From Aegilops tauschii subsp. strangulata (taxonomy: Eukaryota > Streptophyta > Magnoliopsida > Poales > Poaceae): a stretch of DNA of 64,000 bases. Under the pieces are notes generated by a model that did not search any database, had not been told where the DNA came from, and saw only the letters and a program-made list of their open reading frames with translations. The stretch is taken from contig NC_053037.3 in the NCBI RefSeq assembly GCF_002575655.3, forward strand, positions 50,294,242 to 50,358,241, written 5' to 3'. Positions 45,864 through 58,076 of this stretch are shown here, piece by piece. Numbering within the stretch: position 1 is the first letter of the stretch; every line of letters starts with the position of its first letter. The position numbers and the translations under genes were made by a program.

Positions 45864-48800
45864 TGTAACGCCCCGAGACCGACGCTTCAGACGCCTTCCA
45901 TGTTTTTGTTGTCACCGTGTGTTCCTTTTGGTGCTTGCTCTTTTATTTTTGCATTGCATCATGTCATCATGCCATCATGTCATTAATCTTTGCATCAAAA
46001 CTCAACTAAATAAATTGCATGGATCTTCGATCCATTTAAATCGAGGGAAGGGTGACTTCTCTTTATAACATATCCTCCCAATATTAGGGAGCTATAGTAA
46101 ATATTCCATTAATTTGGAATTGACCATAACACACTTGCAAATTATCCCAATGCCTTTGTTATCTTAATTCTTGGTCCCCAACCTTGCCATATATTCTTTC
46201 ATCATATTCCGGAGCTCCACCAAAAATTCGAACATTTTTGGACCTTCCCAACCCTCACTTCCTATTCAAATCATTTGAATTTAAATCAAATGAATTTGAA
46301 TTTAAATCTTTCAATCATGCCACTTCTATTTTTCCTGGATCAAGCGCATTTTTGTAAGTCCGGAAAAATAATCCCCATGCCCAAACTCCACTCCAATCTC
46401 TCTCGACATTTCTTCTAAAGCTTTTGTTTTCTTTGAAATAGAGAGATAATTAGTGAGTGAGAGAGAAGAGGGCCAGCCAAACCTCCCCTAAGCCGGCCCA
46501 TTAGCCCAACCAGCCCACCTAAACCTATAACCCTAGTCCGACCGATCCCATCTCTCGATCCCCAGCTCTCTCCCTTCGTTCTCCTCCTGGCGCCGCCACT
46601 CGCAGGGAGAGAAAGAACAGAGCCACGCCTCGCCCGATCCCCTCTCCCCATCGTCCTCCTCCTGCTCCCACGCCTTGCCTCCCATGGCGCCCGAAGCCAT
46701 GCCCCGTCGCCCCTCCGGCCGGCGAGTCTAGGCCGCCCAGCTCGCCGCCGCCGCCGACGACCAAGACTCCTTCCACGCCGCCTCTCCTCCTGCTTCTCCT
46801 CGTCACCACCAACCGTCTCGACCTCACCGCGGGCAGCAGCAGTTGCTACAGCACCCTCTCGCCGACGCCGCGCTCGGACCTCCACCGCGCCTCGCCTTCG
46901 ACCTCGGCTTCCGCGTCCCATGGCCACGAGCGCCACCAGCAGCAGGTTCAGGACGTCCCGCCGAGTCCCTCGCCGCCCTCCTGCACCTTGTCTCCGGCCC
47001 TGTCCGTCGGGGCCACGCCTCTTGGTGCCTGCAGCCACGTCGCCGGTGTTCCTCCTCAACGCTGCCGCCTCGAACCTCCTCCGCGCGCCAAGTCCCGCCA
47101 CGGCCATGACCTCCCCGACGCCCTAGCTGCTGCTGCTAGACCACCTCGGTGCCACCAGGGAGTGCCATGGCCTCCACCGAGACCCTTGGAATCATCAAGA
47201 CTGCCAAGTACCACGACATACGGCGCCCGAACGACTACCGCACCGAACACCAAGTACCCCTCGGATGCATCAAGTTCCTCTACGACCCGTGTACGACTAT
47301 GTGATTTCACCAAGTACCCCTCGGATGCGCCAAGTTCGAATACATGGACCACCAAGTTCCTCTACCGATGACTCTAACGACTACGAAACATGTACCACTA
47401 CCGTCGACCTGCGAAGACCCCGTGGACGTCAAGTTCCTTGTCGTGACCCCGAGCATCTACGGAACATGAACGACTACTTCCTCTCCGACTTGTGAACCAC
47501 TACTTCTACTACTTCCCTCAACGAACTTGATCCGTTTCAAAAGGCACGCTTCGAAGGTATAACCCGAGACGACGTCCGTGGAGCAAATGCTTTGTTGTAT
47601 GAGATGCTCGCGTTTGCACCGTGTCCCAGTTGTCGCTTGCGCGTTCCTTGTTTCCATGCCACCGACATGTGGGACACCCGGTAATCGGTATCACCCCACC
47701 ATCTTTTGCATGTTTCGCACATCCGCACACTTGCTCTTTTGCACCGGTATCTCAATGAGTTATCGGATCATCGGAAGGTTGACGTGGCACCATTTTCGTT
47801 ATCATTGCCGTGGCACCCTTTTCGTTCCACCACGGTAACAAATGCTTCATAACATGCTCATGCCCACGTTTTCATAAAATTCCTTAAAAACCTGCATATG
47901 TCATTCACATCATGATAACAACATCTAAATGTTTACAATTGATGTTTGCATTAAAATTGCTAAAGGACATGAGGATTTATCGGAATTGTTGTTTGTTGTT
48001 CCGGCCTCATTTAAATTGCCTAGATAGTTAGTTTACTTATGCTTCACCTCTTGCCATGTTAATCAACATTTAATATTGTTGGGTACATAACCGAGAGAAC
48101 TAAACAATTGTTGTGGTGTTTCGTCAATATGCAAATCGTTGCATATTGAGCTCCACTTAACTTGTAGTTTCGTTTGTGCACCTTGCCATGTCATGCCTCT
48201 TTAAACCGGACATGCATCATACTTGTTTGTGCATTATGCCATGTGTATGTGGTGGTTGTTTACTATGTTGTTTGTTTCTTTCCGGGTTGCTTCTCTCGTT
48301 AGCTTCGGTTTCGTTCCGGAGTTGTGAGGATTCGTTCGACTACGTCGGGTTGTCTACTTCATGGACTCGTTCTTCTTCCTTGCGGGATCTCAGGCAAGAT
48401 GACCATACCCTCGAAATCACTTCTATCTTTGCTTGCTAGTTGTTCGCTCTATTGCTATGTCGCCCTACCTACCACTTGCTTATCAAGCCTCCCAAATTGC
48501 CATGAACCTCTAACCTTTGTCACCCTTCCTAGCAAACCGTTGTTTGGCTATGTTACCGCTTTTGCTCAGCCCCTCTTATAACGTTGCTAGTTGTAGGTGA
48601 AGATGAAGTTTGTTCCATGTTGGAACATGGATATTTTGGGAATATCACACTATCTCTTATTTAATTAATGCATCTATATACTTGGTAAAGGGTGGAAGGC
48701 TCGGCCTTATGCCTGGTGTTTTGTTCCACTCTTGCCGCCCTAGTTTCCGTCATACCAGTGTTATGTTTCTTGATTTTGCGTTCCTTACGCGGTTGGGTGA

Positions 48801-50012
48801 TTTATGGGACCCCCTTGACAGTTCGCTTTGAATAAAACTCCTCCAGCAAGGCCCAACCTTGGTTTTACCATTTGCTACCACCTATCCCCTTTTCCCTTGG
48901 GTTCTGCAGACTCAAGGGTCATCTTTATTTTAGACCCTCCCCCCGGGCCAGTGCTCCTTCGAGTGTTGGTCCGAACCGAGCAGCCTGCAGGGCCACCACG
49001 GGGAAACTCGAGGTCTGGTTTTACTCGTAGCTTGACTTATCCGGTGTGCCCTGAGAACGAGATATGTGCAGCTCGTATCGGGATTTGTCGGTGCATCGGG
49101 CGGCTTTGCTGGTCTTGTTTCGAAATGTCTTGTAAACCGGGATTCCGAGACTGATCGGGTCTTCCCGGGAGAAGGAATATCCTTCGTTGACCGTGAGAGC
49201 TTATAATGGGCTAAGTTGGGACACCCCTGCAGGGTATTATCTTTCGAAAGCTGTGCCCGCGGTTATGAGGCAGATGGGAATTTGTTAATGTCCGGTTGTA
49301 GAGAACTTGTCACTTGACTTAATCAAAATACATCAACCGTGTGTGTAGCCGTGATGGTCTCTTCTCGGGGGAGTCCGGGAAGTGAACACGGTTTGAGTTA
49401 TGCATGAACGTGAGTAGTTTCAGGATCACTTCTTGATCATTTCTAGCTTCGCGACCGTTGCGTTGCTTCTCTTCTCGCTCTCACTTGCGTATGTTAGCCA
49501 CCATATATGCTTAGTGCTTGCTGCAGCTCCACCTCATTACACCATCCTGTCCTATAAGCTTAAATAGTTTTGATCTCGCGGGTGTGAGATTGCTGAGTCC
49601 TCGTGACTCACAGATTCTACCAAAACAGTTTCAGGTGCCGACGATGCCAGTGTAGGTGACACAACCGAGCTCAAGTGGGAGTTCAACGAGGAACGTGGTC
49701 GCTACTATGTTTCTTTTCCTGATGATCAGTAGTGGAGCCCAGTTGGGTCGATCGGGGATCTAGCATTTGGGGTTATCTTATTTTCATTTGGATTTGACCG
49801 TAGTCGGTCTATGTGTGGATTTTGGATGATGTATAAATTATATTTATGTATTGTGTGAAGTGGCGATTGTAAGCCAACTCTCGTTATCCCATTCTTGTTC
49901 ATTACATGGGATTGTGTGAAGATAACCCTTCTTGCGACAAAACCACAATGCGGTTATGCCTCTAAGTCGTGCCTCGACACGTGGGAGATATAGCCGCATC
50001 GTGGGCGTTACA
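45864..50012 (+). repeat. G6 3' LTR
   Basis: The LTR has 4149 bp, starts TGTAACGCCCC and ends GGGCGTTACA, followed by the duplication AAACC. Confidence 0.93.
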
Positions 50013-50017
50013 AAACC

Positions 50018-52456
50018 GGAATCTTCATTTTCAGCCGGAAATTTTCTGACGCCTTTCAACTCGAACTTTGCAAGAAGTTAATTCCTTTTTGAACCGGACA
50101 TTTTTAAACCGGATTTGAGCGCTTCAGAGCTTTGTGGGAGAACAGATTTCCCTTGAACCGGATTGTAAACCGGATATTTGAGAGCTTCAGTGAGACTGAC
50201 TTCCCTTGAGCCGGATTTTAAACCGGAATCCTTTCTGATGACCCAGAACTTCTTCATTGAGCCGGGATTTTGTAACTATCATATACTTTCTAAACCAGAA
50301 ATTTTCTGACGGTCTTTAAATTTTCATCAATATAACAGTAGCCTCCGGGACCGGGTTATCTTTCCCTCCATCGTCCTGGGTTTTTAAATTTGCTGAAACT
50401 GGCAAGATTTGCTGAGTCATGTCATCGTAGCCCCCGAGTCTCAAAGGTGACTCGAGGAGTTGGCTTGAAACTCTCCATATTTGACCGTGATGTAAACCGG
50501 CATAACTTGTATATCATTGGTGTTGATAGCACGATGTGAATCCACAAAAGGTTGAGGTGACTGCGGCGGGTTATAAATGATCCCGTATGAGCCGTGTCAG
50601 CAACTCGGCCAATGGTTCCTTCCAACTGGCGATTTGAAGTTAACCAAACTGTAGTGGCGATGACTTGTGCGCCTGCCCATTGAACCACCCAGTGCAGATG
50701 GTGGTTGATGATAATTTGCCTTCATTTTATTAAAAGAAAACCGGCTACCCAAGCTGTGACTTGCTCATACTCAATAAAGAGCTCATGCAGACAGGTGCGG
50801 CCCGGTATGTTGATGTAGACCAGGCCGCGAGAGACGGACGACAAAGACGACCGCAACATCAGAGGCGGCTCGGACAGATGAGTCGGCCGCGGCATTGTAA
50901 TCCGGTGCGGACGGGCGAGTTAACCACATCATGTTGATGTAAACTGGGCTGCAGAATAGCGGCTTGCAGATATATTCACCGAGCTTGATGATGTGGTCAG
51001 ATTCTAGAGCATTATAATGGTAGTGCGAGCTATACATCCATGACACGGCCATAGGTTTTGCGATGAACAATTGCTCCTGCATAAACAATATTGCAGATCA
51101 AGGCAAAGATAAATTGTTCTTTGACAAAAATAATATGTGCTAAAAATATATTTTAGATGGATATCACCTGATGTGTTTAGGCCGAAAATAATCCGCCATG
51201 AAGTTGATGATCACTAGGTGAAATAGAAATCCCTCACGGGTGAATTGGCCGCGGGAGCAGACAGATAAACCGGCCACGGTGTTTGTGAGCCGGTGCGGAC
51301 GAGCAAGTTGTCCTCCGCGTTGTAAGCCGGAGTAATTTGTTCTTTTAAAGAATAAAAAATGTATTAATAAAAATTGATTGGACATATTTCACCTGATTCG
51401 CCTGGACGATAGATGATCCGTATATAACGTCTATATATATATATCCTCCAGTAATTTCAATGGTGATTTAAGCCCTTTCCGGCCGGCTTGTCCATACTGG
51501 AATATTTGCATTGATGCTTCTGATGTAACACTAGCTGCACCTTTTTCTTTTTCTTTTTTTCTTTTTTCTTTGCCGACAGGCTCCAGTCGTGTCCATTGGA
51601 CAGTGCCAACACCAGTTGTAGCTCAGTGGCTAACGTCCCTGCCATCCGTCCTTGAGGGAGGTCCAGGGATCAACTCTTGAGTTAAATAGATCTGCAATCA
51701 TAAAATAGCACGAGCAGACAACATATGTTTTGTATAATACTAATTTAATACCCAGAGCAATTTAACGAAGACGAGTGCACCTGATTACGTCCGAAGGCAG
51801 CGACTTTGAATACTCTGACTGCTTTCTCACGGTTGTTTCTTTTCTTTTTTCCTCGGGAGATGAGATGTGGGCCTTGGTTGAAGTAGGTAGTAGTAGCAAT
51901 ATACGCACACGCGATCCTGGTGCTACTGGCTTCTGGCCGATTCGCGGTGACTGCTGACCTCGTGCACCAAGGCCACATGTACTGACGCGGGCCCAAAATT
52001 GTTTTCTTTTCGGATTCGATCGTCTGCCAGGTAACATACGACGGCGTACAAGAGCCGGAGCTAGCGAGGGGCTTGGCGACTTGAAGGTCGAAGCGGACTT
52101 GGTGTCGAGGCCAAGGTCATTGAATCATGGGTAATCCGGCAACAGCAGCGAAACCCATGGGGTGGGAACAGAGGCGCCTCAAGGCCGGGCGGCTCACAAG
52201 ACTTGAAACGGGCCGACCGTAGCAGCGACTCGGTACACCGGCGAGGGCGACTTGGAGGCCGCAAGGGTTGCAACGGCTCACAATCCGGCCACAGCAGAGG
52301 CGTACTCGTTCAGACGGCGATGGCAACTCAGAGGCACACCGGCACGTTGACGGCGTGGACGATGACTTGATGCGGCGCGTGGAAACGAGGCCGACTCCAT
52401 GCGATCGAGACCTCCTCCGGGCCGTGCTTGGTTTGACCATATTTTTTTAACGCGGC
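50018..52456 (-). other. G3 internal region (5' leader side)
   Basis: 2.4 kb without a convincing ORF. The left part repeats GAACCGGATTGTAAACCGG-like words. 50800-51320 holds GGTGCGGACGGGCGAGTT-like repeats. A pyrimidine tract lies at 51540-51572 and a tRNA-like stretch at 51612-51680. 52040-52440 is GC-rich with CGGCGA and CAACGGC words and could be a captured gene piece, but I cannot recognise it. Confidence 0.5.
51612..51680 (+). other. tRNA-like / possible pol III promoter sequence in G3
   Basis: It contains TAGCTCAGTGG, a perfect A-box, then TCCCT...AGGGA pairing as an enlarged anticodon-type hairpin, and GGGATCAACTC about 40 bases on, a weak B-box and T-loop. The acceptor ends do not pair. 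It could be a tRNA relic or a SINE head. Confidence 0.35.
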
Positions 52457-52529
52457 TGTCGTGGAATTGTCACGGCAGATGTCCTAGTGTGAGGACTTAG
52501 TCGTGAGGCCAACACATCTATGTAGTAGC
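52457..52529 (-). repeat. Duplicated LTR end next to the G3 primer site
   Basis: 73 bases (TGTCGTGGAATTGTCACGGC... to ...TAGTAGC on the plus strand) repeat the inner end of the G3 LTR (52548 onward) with few differences. They sit just beyond the primer-binding site, so the element strand reads LTR end, primer site, LTR end. Confidence 0.9.
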
Positions 52530-52545
52530 CCCACGGTGGGCGCCA
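52528..52545 (-). other. G3 primer-binding site (tRNA-Lys)
   Basis: The minus strand reads TGGCGCCCACCGTGGGGC two bases inside the LTR. It is identical to the G5 site and an exact complement of the tRNA-Lys(CUU) 3' end. It sets the minus orientation of G3. Confidence 0.85.
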
Positions 52546-52547
52546 AC

Positions 52548-53216
52548 TGTCGTGGAATTGTCACGGCAGATGTCCTAGTGCCAGGACTTAGTCGTGAGGC
52601 CAACGCATCTATGTAGTAGCTTGAGAGGGGTTGAGCGGAATCGAGAGACGCAACACAAGACGAGGATTTAGACAGCTTCGGGCCCCGGGAAACATCATCC
52701 GGTAACAACCCTACATGCTATTTGAGGCTAGGTCTCATTATGATCATGAGGGAGTCGCCGGTAAACCGGCTCTTTGTGTCTAGCCCTAGAGATTGTTTCT
52801 TTTTGCTTGTCTCTTGTCGCTTGTCCCTCTTTGGGGAGCCCTGCCCCTCCTTATATATGATGAAGGGGCGGGATACATGTGGAGTCCTATTAGGATTAGG
52901 ACTAGTCTATCTCTAATACAAACCGGATACAAGTCCTGGTCTTAACTCCTCGTAAGGTAAATATTCGTCATGCCTTTCCTCTTAAACCGGCCCACCATAG
53001 TATGAACCGGCCTTCATGAACCGCCCGTTGGGCCACCGGGTCTTGTCGCTCCTCTGACCCGCCTGCCGGATTACCCACGAATCGTAAACCGCCAGGTCCA
53101 AACGGGTCGCCAGTGAATTGTTAAGTCTCAGCCGGGTGCCCGGGTCTCAAGTAAACCGCCAAGTCCGGCCGGGTTATACTTCCGGCCGGTTTACGCCGCG
53201 GGGTATATCCCCAACA
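52548..53216 (-). repeat. G3 5' LTR (right)
   Basis: The LTR has 669 bp. It differs from the left copy by 16 substitutions and an 8-base insertion (near 53136). It ends CCCCAACA on the plus strand, followed by ACGGT. Confidence 0.9.
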
Positions 53217-53221
53217 ACGGT

Positions 53222-55029
53222 GGTTTGTTTTATAGAAACTATTATTCTCTCATGCTTCACTTATATTATTTTGAGAGTCTTAAACAGCATGGTAATTTGC
53301 TTAAATTGGGAAATTAATCCTAATATGTTAGGTATTCAAGACTAGTAAAAAACTTTCTTATGAGTGTGCTGAATGCTAAGAGAAGTTTGATGCTTGATGA
53401 TTGTTTTGAGATATGGAGGTAGTGATATTAAAGTTGTGCTAGTTGAGTAGTTGTGAATTTGAGAAATACTTGTGTTGAAGTTTGCAAGTCCCGTAGCATG
53501 CACGTATGTTAAACGTTATGTAACAAATTTGAAACATGAGGTGTTCTTTGATTGTCCTCCTTATGAGTGGTGGTCGGGGACGAGCGATGGTCTTTTCCTA
53601 CCAATCCATCCCCCTAGGAGCATGCGCGTAGTGCTTGGTTTTTGATGACTTGTAGATTTTTGCAATAAGTATGTGAGTTCTTTATGACTAATGTTGAGTC
53701 CATGGATTATACGCACTCTTACCCTTCCATCATTGCTAGCCTCTTCGGTACCGTGCATTGCCCTTTCTCACATTGAGAGTTGGTGCAAACTTCACCGGTG
53801 CATCCAAACCCCGTGATATGATACGCTCTTTCACACATAAACCTCCTTATATCCTCCTCAAAACAGCCACCATACCTACCTATTATGGCATTTCCATAGC
53901 CATTCCGAGATATATTGCCATGCAACTTTCCACCGTTCCGTTTATCATGACACGTTCATCATTGTCATATTGCTTTGCATGATCATGTAGTTGACATCGT
54001 ATTTGTGGCAAAGCCACCGTTCATAATTTTTTCATACATGTCACTCTTGATTCATTGCTATCCCGGTATACCGCTGGAGGCATTCATATAGAGTCATACT
54101 TTGTTCTAGTATCGAGTTGTAATCATTGAGTTGTAAATAAATAGAAGTGTGATGATCATCATTCATAGAGCATTGTCCCAATAAAAAAGAGAGAAAGGCA
54201 AAAAAAGAAGGCCCAAAAAGAAAAAAAGAGAATAAAAAGGGACAATGCTACTATCCTTTTTCCACACTTGTGCTTCAAAGTAGCACCATGATCTTCATGA
54301 TAGAGAGTCTCTTGTTTTGTCACTTTCATATACTAGTGGGAATTTTTCATTATAGAACTTGGCTTGTATATTCCAATAATGGGCTTCCTTAAATGCCCTA
54401 GGTCTTCGTGAGCAAGCAAGTTGGATGCACACCCACTTAGTTTCTTTTGTTGAGCTTTCATGCATTTATAGCTCTAGCGCATCCGTTGCATGGCAATCCC
54501 TACTCCTTGCATTAACATCAATCGATGGGCATCTCCATAGCTCATTGATTAGCCACGTTGATGTGAGACTTTCTCCTTTTTTTGTCTTCTCCACATAACC
54601 CCCATCATTATATTCTATTCCACCCATAGTGCTATATCCATGGCTCACACTCATGTATTGCGTGAAGGTTGAAAAAGTTTGAGATTACTAAAGTATGAAA
54701 CAATTGCTTGGCTTGTCATCGGGGTTGTGCATGATGAGAGCATTCTTGTGTGACGAAAATGGAGCATGACTAAACTATATGATTTTGTAGGGATGAACTT
54801 TCTTTGGTCATGTTATTTCGAGAGGACATAATTGCTTAGTTAGTATGCTTGAAGTATTATTACTTTTATGTCAATATTAAACTTTTATCTTGAATCTTTC
54901 GGATCTGAATATTCACACCACAATTAAGAGAATTACATTGAAATTATGCAAAGTAGCATTCCACATCAAAAATTCTGTTTTTATCATTTACCTACTCGAG
55001 GACGAGCAGGAATTAAGCTTGGGGATGCT
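53222..55029 (+). other. G2 internal non-coding region, right part, with polypurine tract
   Basis: Sequence continues G2 after the G3 insertion. There is no pol homology. A 74-codon ORF (53758-53982, MPFLTLRVGANFTGASKPRD) is the only protein-like stretch. A purine-only stretch lies near 54184-54240. The end reads AAGCTTGGGGATGCT (55015-55029), the polypurine tract directly before the 3' LTR. Confidence 0.7.
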
Positions 55030-56585
55030 TGATACGTCTCCAACGTATCTATAATTTTTGATTGTTCCATGCTATATTATTTTCTGTTTTGGACATTAAT
55101 GGGCTTTATTATACACTTTTATATTATTTTTAGGACTAACCTATTAACCGGAGGCCCAGCCCAGAATTGCTGTTTTTTTGCCTATTTCAGAGTTTCGCAG
55201 AAAAAGAATATCAAACGGAGTCCAAACGGTATGAAACCTTCGGGAACGTGATTTTCGGAACGAACGTGATCCAAAGGACTTGGACCCTATGTCAAGACAT
55301 CAACCAGGAAGGCACGAGGTAGGGGGCGCGCCCTCCACCCTCGTGGGCCCCACATTGCTCCACCGACGTACTTCTTCCTCCTATATATACCTACGTACCC
55401 CCAAACTACCAGATACAGAGCCAAAAACCTAATTCCACCGCCGCAACCTTCTGTACCTGTGAGATCCCATCTTGGGGCCTTTTTCGGAGCTCCGCCGGAG
55501 GGGGCATTGATCACGGAGGGCTTCTACATCAACTCCATAGCCTCTCCGATGATGTGTGAGTAGTTTACCTCAGACCTTCGGGTCCATCGTTATTAGCTAG
55601 ATGGCTTCTTCTCTCTCTTTGGATCTCAATACAAAGTTCTCCACGATTCTCGTGGAGATCTATTCGATGTAATCTTCTTTTGCGGTGTGTTTGTTGAGAC
55701 CGATGAATTGTGGGTTTATGATCAAGTTTATCTATGAACAATATTTGAATCTTCTCTGAATTCTTTTATGTATGATTGGTTATCTTTGCAAGTCTCTTCG
55801 AATTATCAGTTTGGTTTGGCCTACTAGATTGATCTTTCTTGCAATGGGAGAAGTGCTTAGCTTTGGGTTCAATCTTGCGGTGTCCTTTCCTAGTGACAGT
55901 AGGGGCAGCAAGGCACGTATTGTATTGTTGCCATCGATGATAACAAGATGGGGTTTATATCATATCGCATGAGTTTATCCCTCTACATCATGTCATCTTA
56001 CTTAAAGCGTTACTCTGTTCTTTTGAACTTAATACTCTAGATGCATGCTGGATAGCGGTCGATGTGTGGAGTAATAGTAGTAGATGCAGGCAGGAGTCGG
56101 TCTACTTGTCGCGGACGTGATGCCTATATACATGATCATACCTAGATATTCTCATAACTATGCTCAATTCCGTCAATTGCTCAACAATAATTTGTTCACC
56201 CACCGTAATACTTATGCTCTCGAGAGAAGCCACTAGTGAAACCTATGCCCCCCAGGTCTATCTTCCATCATATTAATCTTCCAACACTTAGCTATTTTTA
56301 TTGCCTTTTATTTTACTTTGCATCTTTATCATAAAAATACCAAAAATATTATCTTATCATATCTATCAGATCTCACTCTCGTAAGTGACCGTGAAGGGAT
56401 TGACAACCCCTTTATTGCGTTGGTTGCGAGGATTTATTTGTTTGTGTAGGTGCGAGGGACTCGTGCGTGGCCTCCTACTGGATTGATACCTTGGTTCTCA
56501 AAAACTGAGGGAAATACTTACGCTGCTTTACTGCATCACCCTTTCCTCTTCAAGGGAAAACCAACGCAGTGCTCAAGAGGTAGCA
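55030..56585 (+). repeat. G2 3' LTR
   Basis: The LTR has 1556 bp. It starts TGATACG and ends TAGCA, followed by the duplication ATCAT. It lacks the C-run block of the 5' LTR. Confidence 0.93.
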
Positions 56586-56590
56586 ATCAT

Positions 56591-58076
56591 AAAAGATGCT
56601 CTACAGGTATCTCCGAAGGTGTCTTTTTGAGTTGGCATGGATCGAGATTGGGATTTGTCATTCCGTGTATCGGAGAGGTATCTCTGGGCCCTCTCGGTAA
56701 TACATCATCACAAGAAGCTTGCAAGCAAAGTAACTAAGGAGTTAGTTACGAGGTGATGTATTACGAAACGAGTAAAGAGACTTGCTAGTAACGAGATTGA
56801 ACTAGGTATGGAGATACCGACGATCGAATCTCGGGCAAGTAACATACCGACAGACAAAGGGAACTACGTACGTTGCCATAAAGGTTCGACCGATAAAGAT
56901 CTTCATAGAATATGTAGGAACCAATATGGGCATCCATGTCCTGTTATTTGTTATTGACCGGAGAAGCGTATCGGTCATGTCTACATCATTCTCGAACCCG
57001 TAGGGTCCGCACGCTTAACGTTCGTTGACGATATAGTATTATATGAGTTATGTGAGTTGGTGACCGAATGTTGTTCAGAGTCCCGGATGAGATCACGGAC
57101 ATGACGAGGAGCTTCGGAATGGTTCGGAGGTAAAGATCGATATATAGGATGATACTATTTGGTCACCGGAAAGGTTTCGGAATGCACCGGGTATTTATCG
57201 GATCACCGGAAGGGGTTCAGGGAAGGTCACGGGGAGTTGTTGGGCTTATTGGGCCAACGAGGGAAGGACACCAGCCCACAAGGGGCTGGTGCGCCCCACC
57301 TCTAGGCCGCCGGCCCTAGGGAAGGAAAGGGGGGAGGGCTAGCCCCCCCGCCTTACCCTCCACATGAGAGAAAGGAAAGGGGGGGCGCCTTCCCTCCTGC
57401 CTTCTCCTCAGGCGCCAAAGAAGGAAGGGGGGGTGGCCAGGGCAGGAGCCCAGAGCAGCCGCCGACCCTCTTGGGGGCGCCCTAGGCTGCCTCCCCTCCT
57501 CCCCCACCTACTCCCTCCGTCCCAAAATTCTTGTCTTAGATTTGTCTAGATACGGATGTATCAAGTCACGTTTTAGTATTAGATATATATGTATCTAGAC
57601 AAATCTAAGACAAGAATTTTGGGACGGAGGGAGTATATATATGAGAGGAGGGAGAGGGGCAACACATACCACGATCCCCAAGCCACCTGCGGCGCCCCGT
57701 CTCCCTCTAGTTCTAGTTCCTCCTCCGTCCACATCCGTTGTGCTTGGCGAAGCCCTGCAGATAGTTTCACCACCTCCATCATCACGCCGTCGTGCTGCCG
57801 GAACTCATCTACTAGTTCGCCTCTCTTGCTAGATCGAGAAGGCGAGGACATCATCGAGCTGAATGTGTGCTGCACGCGGAGGTGCCGTATGTTCCGTACT
57901 TGATCGGGACGGATCGTGAAGGTGTACGACTACATCAACCGTGTTGATAAATGCTTCGGCTTAGCGATATACAAGGGTATGTAGATGCTCTCCCCCTCTT
58001 CGTCGCTATGCATCTCCATGGATAGATCTTGCACGTGCGTAGAATTTTTTTGTTTTCCATGCAACGTTCCCCAACA
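56591..58076 (+). repeat. Truncated Copia LTR (L1), right piece
   Basis: It continues 6402 after G2 (AAAGATGCTCTACAGG) and follows the solo LTR 59590-60882 to its end ...GTTCCCCAACA at 58076. It contains a Stowaway MITE (57511-57633). The 3' third (57230-57510) is GC-rich and more diverged. Array sequence resumes at 58077. Confidence 0.8.
57511..57633. mobile_element. Stowaway MITE, 123 bp
   Basis: It has inverted repeats CTCCCTCCGTCCCAAAATTC at both ends and pairs over about 50 bases per arm (TTGTCTTAGATTTGTCTAGA). It is flanked by TA at 57509-57510 and 57634-57635. It is inserted in the truncated Copia LTR. Confidence 0.95.

Larger units (their letters stand above)
38218..50012 (+). mobile_element. 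G6: LARD-type non-autonomous LTR retrotransposon
   Basis: The LTRs start TGTAACGCCCCGAGACC at 38218 and 45864 and end ...GTTACA at 42373 and 50012. The TSD AAACC at 38213-38217 and 50013-50017 is perfect. The LTRs are 4156 and 4149 bp and the internal domain is 3490 bp without an ORF. This matches the published LARD (Sukkula-like) architecture of barley and wheat relatives: LTRs of about 4.5 kb around a conserved non-coding core of about 3.5 kb. The orientation is plus from the primer site. Confidence 0.93.
9995..53216 (-). mobile_element. G3: non-coding Gypsy-like element with tRNA-Lys primer site
   Basis: It has LTRs of 661 and 669 bp (9995-10655 and 52548-53216). The orientation is minus, because TGGCGCCCACCGTGGGGC, a primer-binding site, lies just inside the right LTR on the minus strand and a polypurine tract (AATTGGGGGCTAA) lies just inside the left LTR. 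The flanks are GCGGT (9990-9994) and ACGGT (53217-53221), a 5-bp duplication with one mismatch. Its own internal sequence is 10656-12767, 37604-38217 and 50018-52547. It has no convincing ORF but is rich in short direct repeats. I count 16 LTR substitutions (2.4%). Confidence 0.88.
6403..56585 (+). mobile_element. G2: Gypsy-like LTR element with tRNA-Asp primer site, carrying the rest of the nest
   Basis: The LTRs start TGATACGTCTCC at 6403 and 55030 and end at 7984 (ATCA) and 56585 (AGCA). The flanks are ATCAT at 6398-6402 and 56586-56590, a perfect 5-bp duplication. Its own sequence is 6403-9994 plus 53222-56585, about 7 kb. It has a gag-like ORF but no pol, so it is non-autonomous or deleted. 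The LTR size of about 1.57 kb and the lack of pol would fit the Sabrina group, but I cannot confirm the family. I count about 42 substitutions between the LTRs (about 2.7%). Confidence 0.93.

Noticed and set aside
43339..45868. Chain of short plus-strand ORFs in the LARD core
   Set aside because: They are Ser/Phe/Leu-rich products of pyrimidine-rich DNA, where stop codons are scarce by composition.
9995..53216. G3 as a plus-strand element
   Set aside because: No primer site follows the left LTR; the tRNA-Lys site and the polypurine tract are both correctly placed only on the minus strand.
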